The position numbers were made by a program, and so were the translations under genes. A stretch of DNA of 64,000 bases from Liolophura sinensis (taxonomy: Eukaryota > Mollusca > Polyplacophora > Chitonida > Chitonidae): the NCBI RefSeq assembly GCF_032854445.1, contig NC_088304.1, forward strand, positions 36,131,551 to 36,195,550, in the 5' to 3' direction. How positions within the stretch are numbered: the stretch's first letter is position 1; each line of letters opens with the position of its first letter. The notes under the pieces were generated by a model that searched no databases, was not told where the DNA came from, and saw only the letters and a program-made list of their open reading frames with translations. Of the stretch, positions 24,501 to 35,155 are shown in pieces.

Positions 24501-27407
24501 AGTTTTTTCAGCTTCAGCCGGCTCAGGTGATTCAGAATCACGCATGACAACAGTGTGGCTAGACTCGGATCCACGTCAGAGACGCGTGTTTTTTGCGTCC
24601 GGTAAATCCCTGTACCAGTATGACATACTGTGGAGTTACTGCCAAGGACAAAATTAATCTCTTCCACTGACATTTATCTATTGTCTAACTGTATCATCAA
24701 ATTAAAGACACCAGAAATGACACCACAGCTTATTCTGATGTGAGATCATATATACTCACTTCATCTAGGTCTAAAAGCAGATATGTTTAAGATCACCACT
24801 TGGAGAAAGTGATTGTCCATGGCAGTCCACATCAATGTTACATAACACTGGATAATAAAGGTGCTCTCCAAAATGGTCACGCCCATATTTTCAGGCTTTG
24901 TATGTCAATCATCATTCCTACTTGAGTAACCGAAATCCTTGACAATGCCTTCAGTTTTGCCTCACCAAATGACAGATTATCTAACACTTCAAAACTTGAC
25001 TCTTCCTAACTTCCAGCAAATGTACAGAATATTAATGTCAACATGTATGTTGTCTTTGAGAGACAGAGGAAGGCACAAGTAAACTCATCTTCTATACTGG
25101 TAACCCATGGTTTCACATTCACATTTTCCTGATGTGCCTTTGTTCTCACATGACTAATATCAGTATTTAATTGTTGGAATTACAGGCTGCTTACATAGTA
25201 AAGGCTTTACCTTCATTGCATATATAGCCTTTTCATCCTCACGTCGTACTTTGAGAACATTCCCAAAAGCACCTTTGGCAATAACACCTACCACCTGAAG
25301 GGTACAAAAACACACAGGCAAATTAGACGGGGATACTTGTTCTTGCTGATTATATTTACAAAATAAAGCAAAGTATGTATTGTTGCAAAACTGACACCTT
25401 CAATGGAAGTCCATTTCGAGTCAGGAATTGAGCTTGATAATCACGGTACAATATTATAACTTCTGTACTTGAGATTCACAACAATGCCATGTCAGAACAT
25501 GTGAATTTTATAATCTCATTAACTTAATAATTTGGACTCTTTTTGCCCTAAACTTGGGTGCCAACAAGAGGTACAAAAAATTGTCCTCACAGTACCTCAT
25601 AGCCCAGTTCATCCAAGTCTCCCTGCAAAGGAAATTCCGGCAGGAAGAGCGCCTCCACCAGAGGGATGCGCCTCTGAGTCGTGGATACTTTTGGTGCCTC
25701 TCTGAATTTTGCCTTGCGGATATCATGACTTGATCCCAATTTAAACAGCCGCTGGCTACTGCGAGATTTAGATCTCATAAAGTCACCATCAGCTGACAGA
25801 AACTGGAAATGAAAGAACACAGAAGTATTAATGGGATACTAAAACAGTGGTTAATTTCAATAATATCAAAAAAAAAAAAAAAAATGGCATCTCTGGTGAA
25901 AATAAACTTGCCTCAAGTGGGTAATAGAGGGGTCAAAATGATATCTTGAGTTCTTCAGATTGAGAACCTGGTTCAAACCCAGCACGTTCCTTTACATCTT
26001 TTTCAGGTTTTTTCTTCTTTTTTCGTTCATATTTTTACTCTTCAGCATATAATTTATGCAGAGCGCACAGTGCCAACCACAGGAATTGCTGTCCACAACA
26101 GCTACATGTACATGTATATATACAGCCTAACACTGCTATCTGGGAGCAATATTTATTTTCTTTTTACTGGTCTTTACACAAGCCCCAATGGACATTATAC
26201 ACAGATGCCTGCAGTTCAAATCCAGGTAATTCTTGCCAATCTCTTTTTCCCATTATCATGAAATTTATAGACATCAGGCTACCAGAAGTCGTTCTTTCAC
26301 TTTTCTATACCTTTCCATGTTATCTTTCACCCCATTGTCTGCTTGCGGCTGCCTCATGGGAGTGATGTGCCCGCATGTGTGTGCTCTCAAATAATTTCCG
26401 ATTATTATCAGACCTAGTTCTCAAATAATCTTCTCTTGTTTATTTTCCTATACCTTCCCTTTTCATCTTTTACCTCCTCATCTCCTTGCCACTGCCCTAG
26501 GCCAGAGAACTGTTTGTATCGTTTACAGTTACATGTAGCCTACAAGATTACACACATTGTGCAATCAACACTTTCTGATAATTATGCTGGCATGACTGAT
26601 AGCACAAAACCCTTCCTGTATTTCAGTCACACAAAATTCACTAAAAATGCCATGAAGTCAAATTTCTTAACCTTTTCAAAATAACCACAGTCACTGCTGA
26701 TTAGGTTTGCCAGCAGCCAGCAGATGGTCGTGGATTTTCCCCCACGCTCTGCCCGCTTTCCTCCCACCATAATCGAGGCCTTCCACCGTAAAGAACCAAT
26801 GTTTTGTGGGTTTGTTGTTGATGACTTCGGAAGGACCCGCAAGCAACCAAATGATTTTCTTGCTAGGTACCGCAGGTTTTCGAGCACTTCCGAAAGCAAC
26901 GTGGCAGTTGTGTCATGTGCCTAGCACCGATGACCATGTAGTTTTCAGCTCTGCTGGATTTACTAGCGATTGGAAGAGGGAACATCTGGCCGAGATGAGC
27001 ATTTCGGTCAACTACGAATACGGACAGACAATTTTTATCCGCCCCAACATTGATGATGGACAGCATGTAAAGCAGGTACAGTTATATGACAGGTAGCATT
27101 GTTTGCATCAGGGCCGTTATCCTATAGTATGAAGAGACGGTCGGTCAGAGCTAGTTAGAAGTCTAATTTCTGATTTAATGAAATCGTCCTATTATCGTTA
27201 CAGCCACTCATCACATGATGTGGAAGTTTTGTGGAGCTGTCAGACTGTTGTCAGAGTGTCACTACGCATTCGTGCAGAACTTATCAAGTATTAATATAAA
27301 TATAGTCAGAACTGTTAGGCCTTATCATGTTGTAGTTGTTGTATTACCTGGGTGTCCGGCAGAGACAATGACTTTCTCAGCGGCAGCTTGTTGTTACTGT
27401 TCCCCAT
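12533..27407 (-). CDS. RSKR: RSKR/SgK494-type serine/threonine protein kinase (13 exons, complete)
   Basis: Exons in transcript order: 27348-27407, 25596-25802, 25211-25294, 21951-22019, 21123-21195, 17846-17953, 17449-17489, 17052-17079, 16502-16591, 15096-15184, 14697-14807, 13899-14000, 12533-12649. All joins are GT-AG and phases agree, giving about 392 aa. Exon 1 codes [12 protein letters not shown], a likely N-myristoylation start. FLPEFP (residues 73-78) precedes the kinase domain, as in vertebrate RSKR (known family feature). Visible motifs: Gly loop AKGAFGNV (95-102), Lys117, helix-C Glu136, catalytic YRDIK with Asp212, Asn217, DFG (230-232), CGTLQYMAPE (247-256), DWWSLG (268-). All catalytic residues are present, so an active kinase is inferred; substrate unknown. 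AGC/S6-kinase related. The length is close to vertebrate RSKR. Introns hold minisatellites, SINEs and a hAT transposon; three splice boundaries are tandemly duplicated (see repeats). Exon 1 assignment rests on phase and the donor CAG/GTAATA. Confidence 0.92.
12774..13022. repeat. 16-bp minisatellite (ACAAACAGATGGCCAG)
   Basis: About fifteen copies of ACAAACAGATGGCCAG and variants with GGACAG or AATGG changes lie in the last kinase intron. All six frames stay open over it, which produces several false ORFs (Cys/Leu/Val-rich on the minus strand, Gln/Thr/Asp-rich on the plus strand). Confidence 0.95.
13277..13690. repeat. 38-bp minisatellite, about eleven copies
   Basis: GGAAACTGCAGTGCTCTGAA recurs every 38 bp (13291, 13329, 13367 and onward to about 13672), separated by TAAACTAGAGTGCCCAGA-type sequence. 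It sits in the last kinase intron, about 200 bp from the donor of exon 12. Confidence 0.95.
14679..14714 (-). repeat. 18-bp duplication of the exon 11 splice donor
   Basis: On the minus strand the end of kinase exon 11 and its donor (CTCAAGG/GTAAGGCAAAT) occur twice in direct succession. Donor 1 ends the exon at 14697 and donor 2 at 14679. The step is 18 nt, so use of the second donor keeps frame and adds six residues (VRQISR) after AISR. Both copies have the same GTAAGG donor. Confidence 0.9.
15351..16527 (-). repeat. 40-bp minisatellite carrying the exon 9 splice donor, about 29 copies
   Basis: On the plus strand GTACTGTAATGTTCCACAC recurs every 40 bp (for example GTAATGTTCC at 15601 and 15641). 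Read on the minus strand, each unit contains a copy of the last ~20-25 nt of kinase exon 9 (TGTGGAACATTGCAGTACAT) joined to its donor GG/GTGAGTGTG. The unit at 16488-16527 is the true exon end; the others fill the following intron almost to exon 10. Most copies keep GTGAGTG or a close variant. Confidence 0.95.
17909..18556 (-). repeat. 81-bp minisatellite carrying the exon 6 splice acceptor, eight copies
   Basis: Period is exactly 81 bp (GTAGTCCAACACTGCCCA core at 17943 and every 81 bp to 18510). On the minus strand each unit holds the end of the intron (ATGTATTGGGCAG), the acceptor, and about 41-44 nt of exon 6 (codes [14 protein letters not shown]). Predicted first exonic bases are 17953, 18034, 18115, 18196, 18277, 18358, 18439 and 18520; only the unit at 17953 continues directly into the rest of exon 6. 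Because 81 is divisible by three, earlier acceptors keep the kinase frame. The unit at 18277 has TAC changed to TAA, a stop (18258-18260). Confidence 0.95.
18905..21075. repeat. 44-bp minisatellite, about 45 copies
   Basis: The unit GTTGACATGGATGCTCACC plus AAAATGTATGTTCATGCACA repeats every 44 bp (GACATGGATG at 19231, 19275, 19319 and on). Copies before about 19200 and after 20860 are more degenerate. The array fills kinase intron 5 up to 48 bp from the end of exon 5. On the minus strand each unit carries a donor-like TTTTG/GTGAGC and an acceptor-like CAACACAG, but it does not match the neighbouring exon. Confidence 0.95.
21309..21553 (-). mobile_element. SINE (tRNA-derived family A) in kinase intron 4
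   Basis: Reverse orientation: TTATTTGATTGGCATTTTAT, ATACTTCACTTATACGATGG, GGAGGAAACCAGGCAGAGCC, CACGATCATCCGCAGGCTGC, then the tRNA-like head with TTGAACTCACAGCGACTGCA (B-box region) and GCGCTAGCGCGATAACTAAC. It is the second best preserved copy in the window. Its internal open frame is not a gene. Confidence 0.9.
22235..24612 (-). mobile_element. hAT DNA transposon, complete, nested in kinase intron 3
   Basis: The left end CAGGGTTTTACCTGG (22235) and the reverse complement of the right end, CAGGGATTTACCGG (from 24612), form a short terminal inverted repeat of the hAT type (starts CAG). The bases TACCAG lie directly outside both ends, consistent with part of an 8-bp hAT target-site duplication. 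The element is about 2.38 kb and carries one transposase gene. It lies between kinase exons 3 and 4 in the same orientation as the gene. Confidence 0.8.
22530..24545 (-). CDS. hAT-family transposase, single intact ORF of 671 aa
   Basis: Catalyses cut-and-paste transposition (family knowledge). Visible: acidic N-terminus; a zinc-finger-like segment with CNTC (59-62) and later His pair SRHQDSKQH (87-94), of TTF/BED type; hAT catalytic-core motifs LDETCDVS (Asp203) and [11 protein letters not shown] (Asp271); [10 protein letters not shown] (298-307); TSVRWLS; and the C-terminal hAT dimerisation segment [16 protein letters not shown] followed by [12 protein letters not shown]. No frameshift or stop interrupts it, so it may be recently active. 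Resembles the transposases related to ZNF862/C17orf113-like vertebrate genes. The flanking terminal repeats argue for a transposon rather than a domesticated gene. It lies in a kinase intron and is read with it. Confidence 0.92.
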   Translation of the reverse strand: MRDSESPEPAEAEKTSHTDTDAVSAPKQARTRSFQTEWQMKFPWLSRANSESQASGMICNTCKNANFDSSFTTNQGCCNFQLSALSRHQDSKQHIEAVKILHTRSHTDAAMKKVREVSQNTYDEKMNSEMIQLRTVFVMAKNNIAADNFRDLMDLQVLNGVKVKQYYKRPQIVSEMEECIEQVAEESILDKLQASDFIGIMLDETCDVSVEKKIAIYVRYIDNGEVHVSFIGNERITDGTAAGIETAIVSVLERKNICQDDMQKVLGLGTDGAAVMTGRHNGLGAKLGHRNKNIVHIHCVAHRLNLAVSQAGKSIEYCKNYHAMIHSLYQFYRDSSVRYDKLRQLQTVLNGKAKQIVEPTSVRWLSIESAVKMILDSYCAIMLSLDADKSPKAVGLSKFIGNSLFLLFTALLIDILTAIGILSLTFQKDAVNLSHIKHSVTSAKNTSTDVRKGSSKVTEVLNALGEMPTTGEAAKYHDVNVTDNNILWQRFNDIRNTYLDKLSSNLDDRFPSDMLDKLECFDVLFNPGRYPSDLNLLDYGVQQFGVLVEFYQELVSKERMEASFLQFKHLAKSYQVLSFEAFVKVLIRGFNEEFPDFVLLGKIALVFPVSSAPCERGFSIQNAIKNKSRNRITPERLNRLMFIKLNGGSVEHFDFARAAKIFTDMKKRLPH
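26695..26800 (+). mobile_element. SINE fragment (family A, middle part) in kinase intron 1
   Basis: CAGATGGTCGTGGATTTTCC, ACGCTCTGCCCGCTTTCCTC and CCACCATAAT match the central body of the SINE at 53740-53995 in forward orientation. Both ends are missing or unrecognisable. Confidence 0.7.
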
Positions 27408-29019
27408 TCTACATCGTCTCGATGACGAAACGCCCAACCATCACTAAATCCCACAGATGCCCTATCAAATCATCACGAACTTCGACTCGTCTTCCTTCAA
27501 AACTTATTTTACCGCTTTCATTTCTCTTTGTAACACCCAGCTCACTTCCGGGCGACCTCATTCGCAGAGCAATACAATGGCGAAAAGCTCTGTCCTTTGA
27601 AAAAATTGCGGAAGCATGTTTGCGCCGTGGGCCTAAAGAACAAGCGCACAGAAAAGAACTTGTATTTTGTAGTCTTCTTTTTCGTGAATAATTAATATTA
27701 ATTAAAGATTATTTTAGGTGCCAAAAAGCCATTTTTCTATGTTGATTTATCGACTATATTTTCCCTAGCGGTATGTATAAAAAAGAGCCATCCCTGCTTT
27801 TGAATACGACCTATTGTGGTCACCAGGGGGCGCTCGTGTCGGTAGTAAATATGTCTATAAATAAACTTTCAAAATAATTCAAACGCATTCATTTATTGTA
27901 TTTCATGTCAGGCTTTCTATATTTTTTTAAATACAAACCGTTATTTTTTTATTCTTTAGAAACAAAATAACCGTGGCCATAAAGCAGAACCCATATTTGT
28001 TGTGTGTTGCGATCTAGATAGAGGTTACGTACAATGTATATAGAGAGTACTGTACAAAACGTTCATCACATGCTGCAAATCCCGTACACTTGTTGTTTAT
28101 CTGTTGACACAGCTGTTGCACAGATGTTTTTCGAAACATTGTCATCGTTTGTCAAATCGCTCTGTTGAATTGCTAGTTCGATTATTTATTTTTTCTCTAT
28201 ATGCCTGTTCGGTCAAAGGGAACATATCTGTATATACGTTTCATATATATGAACTGATCGATATGCAGCCAATTGCATATATAATTATATCGGAGTATGG
28301 AATATGAAATGATCGAATTAACCTCTCCCCCCCCCCCCCACCCCTCCACCATTCAGTACAACCTTTTACCTTATTAAAATCTGAGTACGAAGATTTGAAA
28401 TTTGACACAACTACAGAAATAATTCAACTTACCGGTACTTTGCCAGAACTTTTTAAACTGTGCCAGTGAGGGTAGTACATATCCATATTTTCTCAATACA
28501 ACTAGGCCCATGAGCTGTTTACGTACTCATGTGTGCTAAGCAGAACCTACGATTTATCATCAGATTGCTGTGACTATGACCAATATCAAGAAAAAAATTC
28601 TGCACCGACACGCAAGTTATTTTAGGCTATACATGTAGTTGCATGCCACATATAGATAACTGCAGCCAAGATCTGGCACTATGTACCTGATAATTCATCT
28701 ACACATAGCATGCACGTCTGAACGCCTCTGTGTCCAATCATTATAATTGTATCCACAGTTCAGTGAATATACCACAACTACAGTAGTTTGACACAGGTTA
28801 GCCATGCAAGGCGTGACGTTACATATCTTTTATTCAGATAAAAACAAATACAGATCTATCTATACACATGCTCGAGTAAATTTGTTTAATACTTATATAG
28901 ATGCATTGAAGACAGTATCATGGTATAGCCGCACATGTGCGTGTGCGCGATATGTCAGTTACACAGCGCTAGCTAGGCTACATATCTACGTGTTTATTCT
29001 CATTACTTATTTTCACAAC

Positions 29020-29160
29020 ATATTTATTTATTTATTTATTTGGTATACGCTGTACGCAAGAATAGTTCACTTATACTATGGCGGCCAGTATTATGGTGGC
29101 AGTAAACCAGGCGGAGCCAAGGGGAAACTGGCGATTATCCGCAGGTTGCTGGCATTTCAC
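29020..29160 (-). mobile_element. SINE fragment (family A, 3' half)
   Basis: ATTTATTTATTTATTTGG tail, CGCTGTACGCAAGAATAGTT, CACTTATACTATGGCGGCCA, GTATTATGGTGGCAGTAAAC and ATCCGCAGGTTGCTGGCA match the SINE body in reverse. The tRNA-like head is absent. Confidence 0.8.
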
Positions 29161-29549
29161 AATATAGCCAATGGCCATAAAAACCATAGAGTAAATAAGT
29201 GCACGGGCCCTATATCACCTGGAATCCTGATGCCCGAAACACCCATCTTCCATCTCCCAAAATTTCAAAAGCAAAAATAAATAATCAGACTGTCATCATT
29301 ATTAAGCATGTGCATGTTTAGATGATATAAAAGATACAAGCAACGTTTCAGGGAAATTGGTGCAACACTTTAGCAAGAGTTACATAGTCAATGTCTGTGT
29401 GAATGAAAGTCCATTATTGCACTATAGTACCTGAACGGGAGTACTTACGAAACTAATCACCCGATTGTAATTTAACTTAAGCATGCACAAGTTTATATAA
29501 GATATATAAAGTAAGATAAATACCGTGGTAGATAGTAAGCTATATACAG

Positions 29550-29557
29550 TAGTAGTA

Positions 29558-29609
<52 letters not shown>
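29550..29609. repeat. (AAT)n microsatellite
   Basis: AGT triplets pass into about eighteen AAT triplets. The array continues in degenerate form at about 29864-29889, after the SINE, as though the SINE inserted into the triplet array. Confidence 0.95.
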
Positions 29610-29611
<2 letters not shown>

Positions 29612-29613
29612 GA

Positions 29614-29864
29614 GGGCCCCCGTGGCCCATTTGGTTAGCGCGCTAGCGCAGTGTAATATCTGAAGAGCCTCTCACGAATACAGTCACTGTGAGTTCAAGT
29701 CCAGCTCATGCCGTGAGTGGGAAGACCTGTCAGAAACCTGCGGATGGTCGTGGATTTCCTCCAGGCTCTGCCCGGTTTCCTCCCACCATAATGCTGACCG
29801 CAGTCGCATGAGTGAAATATTTTTGAGTACGGCGTAAAATACCAATGAAATGAATAAATAAAAT
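29614..29864 (+). mobile_element. SINE (tRNA-derived family A), full length
   Basis: Begins GGGCCCCCGTGGCCCATTTG (tRNA-like head with GGTTAGCGCGCTAGCGCAGT), then GTGAGTTCAAGTCCAGCTC (B box), GCGGATGGTCGTGGATTTCC, CTCTGCCCGGTTTCCTCCCA, TGAGTACGGCGTAAAATACC and an AATAAATAAA-like tail. AAT triplets flank both ends. Confidence 0.9.
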
Positions 29865-30497
29865 AATAATAATAACAATAATAATAATCAAACTGTCATT
29901 ATTATTAAGCATGTGGATGTTGATTTAAAAAATAAAGGCAACCTTTCAGGATGAGTGGTGGCAGAAGCTAGTTGCGTAGACAAAATCTGTGTACATAAAA
30001 ATCCTTGATTGCTCTAAGCACCTCGACGGGAGTAGGCCTACATATAATTACGAAAACAATTGTCCGATTGCCATAAAACCTATAATAAGCAATAATTTCA
30101 TGTAGGCATGTACAATCAGCACATTAAACTATGTAGGCTAATAACCGTGCGCTCGGAAAATTGCCTGTCCGCGTTCATGAAATATTTAAATCTAGGCTAT
30201 GTACAATGTTCATGTAATCTTGCATAATTATTCATGGCAATAGTTTACGACGGGTATAGCCTAACAATCATATTACTTCTGTATACATTTTATTTCGTCA
30301 TGATTGATGCTAAATCTGTTTAGAAACAAATTGCTGTAGTGGGTATATAAATAAGATTGCCAAGAATAGTTATAGGCTCGTATCTTATACGTCTAAGTGG
30401 GACGAGCCAGCCATTAGCAAGCGCCACCTATTGGAAGTCATGGTACAATTTATTGAGTTGAAGGTCAGCCCTGCCAGTCCGTCATTTATCGAACATC

Positions 30498-33400
30498 ATG
30501 GCGTCTCGATTGGGAAACCTGCGACTGATGCGCTCTTTCGCATCGGCACACGGGGGCCATGGTGGGCAACACGCAGGTTTGAAAATGTTCCATTACGTTA
30601 GAGTTTGTTTCCTGAAGACACAAACGAGTTAAATGCAGCACGGATTGCAACGAAGAACTTTGTCACTCTAATATGTTGTAGTTGTAACCGCATTTCCGCT
30701 AACGTTGGTCACGTAGTGGTCTCATTCACTGTTCCGGTCACATCTGTGTTGTCACACGCAACAGCAAGCAGATTGGCAACTAAATATGCTTGTTTTCTGC
30801 GTACGTCTCATGCTTGTGGTCTGGTCTCCTTCCGTGAGGTGATTGCAACCCGGTTCACTTTTGCCGCCAGTTGACCTTGAAAACGAATATTGGACCTCTA
30901 ATGGTTTCGGGCCATTTCATACCCAACTCACCGCGTTCCATAGTCACCTCGCTCATTAATCATCTCGTACCATAGCAGTGTATGGTCAACTTTTTGTACA
31001 AACTAAGTGGCTGATTATGATATTCTTGTACTAAAATGTGTCATCAGTGTTATCACATTTAACTGTTGCTATGGATATTTTAAACTTGAAGGGATTAACA
31101 GTGAAGCAATGTGGCGGATTTTACAGAATTTCTTTACATATAGTTATGTAATGAAAGCCTCCAGGCTGTTGCCTTCTTTTTACTACAATGTAAGAAATTT
31201 TAGATAGTCTGTAGTTATTAGTTCAAGGTTTAATGAGTTGATAGAATATTGGTCTAATGACCATGTTTTATCAGTACTGAATTCCCTTTCCATTGTGTTT
31301 GCATCTCTGTCCATCCACTTGTATATATGTATCTATGTGAAACCCTCCCTCTTACACCTGTTTTTATAAAGAAGACAAACCCAGATAATGATCTGACAAC
31401 AGAGCGTTTGAAGTTTGAGATTAAAACTGCTTTTGCTAGTAAAAAGGAAGCACTTTCTACTTGGCATTTTCAGTTGCTCTGTTCTTTTTACCATAAGTTA
31501 CTGTGAATGGGGATACGATCCCCAATGCAGAATTTCATTGAAACAGATAATTAATGTAGTAATCATGGTGCTGCTTGGATAAACCACAGGTTGTCAAGTG
31601 AATATTAACCCACTGCTCCTGTGTACTGCAGGACACTATTGAGTACAGACTGATTAAATTATACTTATTGGGAAGCCCTGAAATGGCCAATCCAGCCTAT
31701 ATAGTTTTGTCTCCAAATCAAATTATAAACGTGCGTAAATTGCATTGAAAGCTGCTCTCTCATATGTAGGAAGGTTGAGAAATTAGGGTAGGTGACTTGG
31801 TAATAAGTGACCTGATGTAGCCTTAAATAATGTAGCAGATATCGAAGGACCAGACAGACTAGATAGTCCAATGTTTCTGAACTTCAGAGGATGCTATCTT
31901 TAGGATAATAAAGAACCCCCCAAAAAAAATTGGACCCAAAACTGACTGTGGATGTGGTGAGGACTGTCAGCTGTTTAATTTTGAGGATAAGCTGAGTAAT
32001 TTAGCACCAGCAATATTGTTTGGAAACTGGGGGCATTCTAAATGGAGCAACTTCAAACTAGCAATATTGTTTGGAAACTGGGGTCATTCTAAATGGAGCA
32101 ACTTCAAACTAGCAATATTGTTTGGAAACTGGGGTCATTCTAAATGGAGCAACTTCAAACTAGAACTGTAGCATGCTGTTAGGCTTATCACAATATCTGC
32201 TGTCACATCTAGTCAGAAAATTTGGGCCAGGTAGAAAGGTGTTGTTAACTATATGTCACTCTCCTTTTATGGTAGTGGTAACCTCTTAAATGTAGGTAGA
32301 GGTAACCAACATGTAGCTAGCTTTTCCTAAACCACACCACCGCATTCAGCATGTTAGGGGTATAGATGGGTTGTTTTGTTGATTGCTTTTGTGGATAGTC
32401 ATCTAATCTGATTTTATAAGGAGCCTTTTGAGACTCCATTCCAATGTATTAGTGGTACCATCCCCACTCCATGCCTAACACCATTCTTTGTGCTGTCTCC
32501 CTTCACCTGTACTTTTAACCCCTCCCTCTAACTGATCTGCTCCACTGATTTTTTTGTCGTGTGATTTTTCCGAGCGCTCATTTCATTATGCTGCATTCTT
32601 CTCCAGTCGCTATGTAGATAGCACTGTGTAAGTATATAGCGTAAATGTTTAGTCTTATGCTAACATTACGCCGCTAATCTGCTACTTTGCAGTCAAAATT
32701 TCTGTTGCTCTTGTTTTTGTTCCATTCCTTGCCTTGCACCAGAGTTTCCTTTATATCTTTCCATATTTAGCAGGGCCAGTGCATTATTCTTTAATGTTCT
32801 CATTTCATTTCTTATTTGCATGTGCATTGTGTACTTTCTCCTATTTGTTCACTGCATGTGCATGTGTGGTTTTGAACACGTCCTCATGCATGGGCCTAGT
32901 TTTGTTCAGTAATAGATGTTCATTTTAACCTGTGTATGATATTATTTTATGTATTTATGCGTTTTGTGTCTTACCAAAAATGTAACACTTTTTTTAGCTT
33001 GAACTTGATATTTTTAGTGGAAAAATTATGACTACAAATTAGACAACATCCTCATAAATGCAGCCATGTATATAAACTACAAACCTCACCTGCTTCCTTA
33101 ACCCATAAGAGAAATAAATACTGAAGCCCTTGTCACTGAGTATCCAGAAAATAAAAGAAATCAGTTTAACGATTGTGTCTAAAGTTTAGCATGCAGTGGG
33201 CATTAAAGGTATTATTGTCTCTGTTGAAACATAGAAAGGCTATCTAATCTTTTGACTGGGTTCTTGTCTATCAGGTGGCTCTGCAAATCTGTGGAAGATG
33301 CTCACCTTCGGTGTAGCCCTCCCTGGAGTGGCACTCTGCTATTACAATGCCTACTACAGGCTTGGACATGAGCACCCCCCACGGGATTTTGTTGCCTATG

Positions 33401-34484
33401 AGCATCTTCGCCTCCGGTCCAAGGTATGTGCCGTACAGGCTGCTGCAGGGTATAATCAACAGAATGTGATTAATGCAGTTATCTCCCTTGAGTGGAAGTC
33501 AGTTGCAAATTCTATATACAGGGGTTGCATGACCTGCTGATGGAAGCCACATCGGAGTACTATGGCTGTAGAAGCCCATGTTAACAGGACTCCAGTATGG
33601 TTACCTGGCTATTGTTTTGCCAAGATGATGACGTCAAGTGCAACCTCTCTTTACACCACATATAACATGGGTGACCAAATGTGTATTTACATGTAAGCAA
33701 TATGTACCCAACCCAGTTACTGTGTCTCCCAGACAAGACTGTTGCAAAAGAAGGAATGAACTCCACCATTGCCATGCCTATGGCTGCATTTAGTTAACTA
33801 AAATTCAAGAATTGGTAGTAAATTTTCCAATTGGCACATAAATCATGAATAGGAAACTTGCTGTATTTTAATTGAAAGGCTATAATTAAAATATAGGTTA
33901 AGTTCTGATTGTTTTTTTTTTAAGGGTCATTGTTTATTTACCAAAGATGCAGACTTTCTTGTATTTCATTCACCTCCTGATTAATACAAAACTATTAATG
34001 TATAATTGAGGTTATGAAAGTCTTTGAGTTTGCAAATCCACGAGGTCATGAGGCTTCGTATTGTAACTGTGCGAGTCTCTCTATACTTCATGATCATTTT
34101 TCCAAACCAGCTGTTTCTATAGACACAATTAAGTCATAAAATGTCACTTTTGATGCTGAAGTTTTCAGTTTGTCCAGTAGGAATTCATGCTACTTTTCAA
34201 ACAAACCTCAGAACATGTATAAGGCCAATAGAAATGTCAGAATCTGGCTAAAAGAATAACCTAGTCATGGGTGAAATTTGTGCCAAATATTTAACAGAGT
34301 AGTCAGTATATATGTATCAATCAGTGTCAAACCTCCACAGGAAAACCTTTGAATGTGCCTATGATCTATATTATTTATGAACCTTCTTTGGTTACAGGCA
34401 TTCCCATGGGGAGACGGTAACCACACGCTGTTCCACAACCCACATACCAACCCTTTGCCTGATGGATTTGAGGATGAACATTGA
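30498..34484 (+). CDS. COX6A: Cytochrome c oxidase subunit 6A, copy 1 (3 exons)
   Basis: Nuclear-coded subunit of mitochondrial complex IV, a single-pass inner-membrane protein that tunes the oxidase (family knowledge). Exons 30498-30576, 33275-33423 and 34398-34484 join in phase to 104 aa. Exon 1 codes a presequence starting [20 protein letters not shown], Arg/Ser-rich with no acidic residue. Exon 2 codes [18 protein letters not shown], the membrane helix, then [18 protein letters not shown]. Exon 3 codes the family signature [20 protein letters not shown] and ends FEDEH. The start is the first ATG in a good context (ATCATGG). A polyadenylation signal AATAAA lies at 34673-34678. A paralogue follows 2.4-2.7 kb downstream on the same strand. 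Intron 1 (2.7 kb) contains a 51-bp triplicate. Confidence 0.96.
32009..32161. repeat. 51-bp direct repeat, three copies, in COX6A intron 1
   Basis: AGCAATATTGTTTGGAAACT starts at 32009, 32060 and 32111. The copies are nearly identical (one G/T change), showing a recent triplication. Confidence 0.95.
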
Positions 34485-34672
34485 GCTTGGCTTAGTTAAG
34501 ACAATTAGTGTGTGCTTTATTTCGGACAGATATCAGAATTGTCACAAACCCTGTTCATCGAACACGGACCAGTAAAGGGTGTGGACACTGTAGACTGTGT
34601 GAAGATCCTCAATTTCCAAAATGTAAAAACCAAAAAAAAAAGAAAAGAAAAAATTGTCATTGCATCTTATTT

Positions 34673-34678
34673 AATAAA
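34673..34678 (+). terminator. Polyadenylation signal of COX6A copy 1
   Basis: AATAAA 189 bp after the stop codon, followed by T/GT-rich sequence (GTCACTGTGTTT). Typical spacing for a short 3' UTR. Confidence 0.6.
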
Positions 34679-34944
34679 CTTTTAAAATGTCACTGTGTTT
34701 AAAGTGTTATATGTGAAGATGAACTAAAAGTGATAAAAAGCTACGTGTGAGAATTTATTGGATGGGGCATATGATGAGCCAGAAAAACAGCAGTAACCGT
34801 CTTAAATTCACAATTACTTGAAATATTTAAAAAGTTTGGCTGATATTTGAGACACGTCATTTAAAAGATATGAACTTTTTTTTTTGCAGGGAAATTTCCC
34901 TATCACTAATTAAATAGTTTTGAAACAGCTGTATTTTTCAATTT

Positions 34945-35155
34945 AATTTATTTATTTCATTATGGTTTTACTCTGTGCTCAACAATATTTCACTTATACG
35001 GCGGTGAGCTGTATTATAGGGGGAAGAAACCCAGAACTATCCGAAAGTTGCTGGTAGATTGGAGAGGACACCTGCATGAGTGGAACACTTAATGACCACA
35101 CTGATGAGCGGCTCCTAAGTCCTTATTCTGTGCTAACCGCTCGACCAGGGTGGCA
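34945..35155 (-). mobile_element. Diverged SINE (family A)
   Basis: Reverse-oriented matches: ATTTATTTATTTCATT tail, CTCAACAATATTTCACTTAT, ACGGCGGTGAGCTGTATTAT, GTTGCTGGTAGATTGGAGAG and a degenerate tRNA-like head ending near GCTAACCGCTCGACCAGGGT. Strongly mutated, hence old. Confidence 0.7.

Larger units (their letters stand above)
27408..30497. other. Divergent intergenic region between the kinase and COX6A genes
   Basis: The kinase start (27407, minus) and the COX6A start (30498, plus) face away from each other, 3.1 kb apart. The stretch holds two SINE copies, an AAT microsatellite and a C14 run near 28326-28341 followed by CCACCCC. An inverted CCAAT word (ATTGG) lies at 30430-30434, about 65 bp before the COX6A start. 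No further coding sequence was recognised. The plus-strand ORF 27215-27691 is antisense to kinase exon 1. Confidence 0.5.

Noticed and set aside
27215-27691. Plus-strand ORF of 158 aa
   Set aside because: Lies antisense to kinase exon 1 and its 5' flank. Composition is random-like, with no motif.
28804-29280. Plus-strand ORF of 158 aa
   Set aside because: Runs through a SINE fragment and AT-rich DNA; no domain seen.
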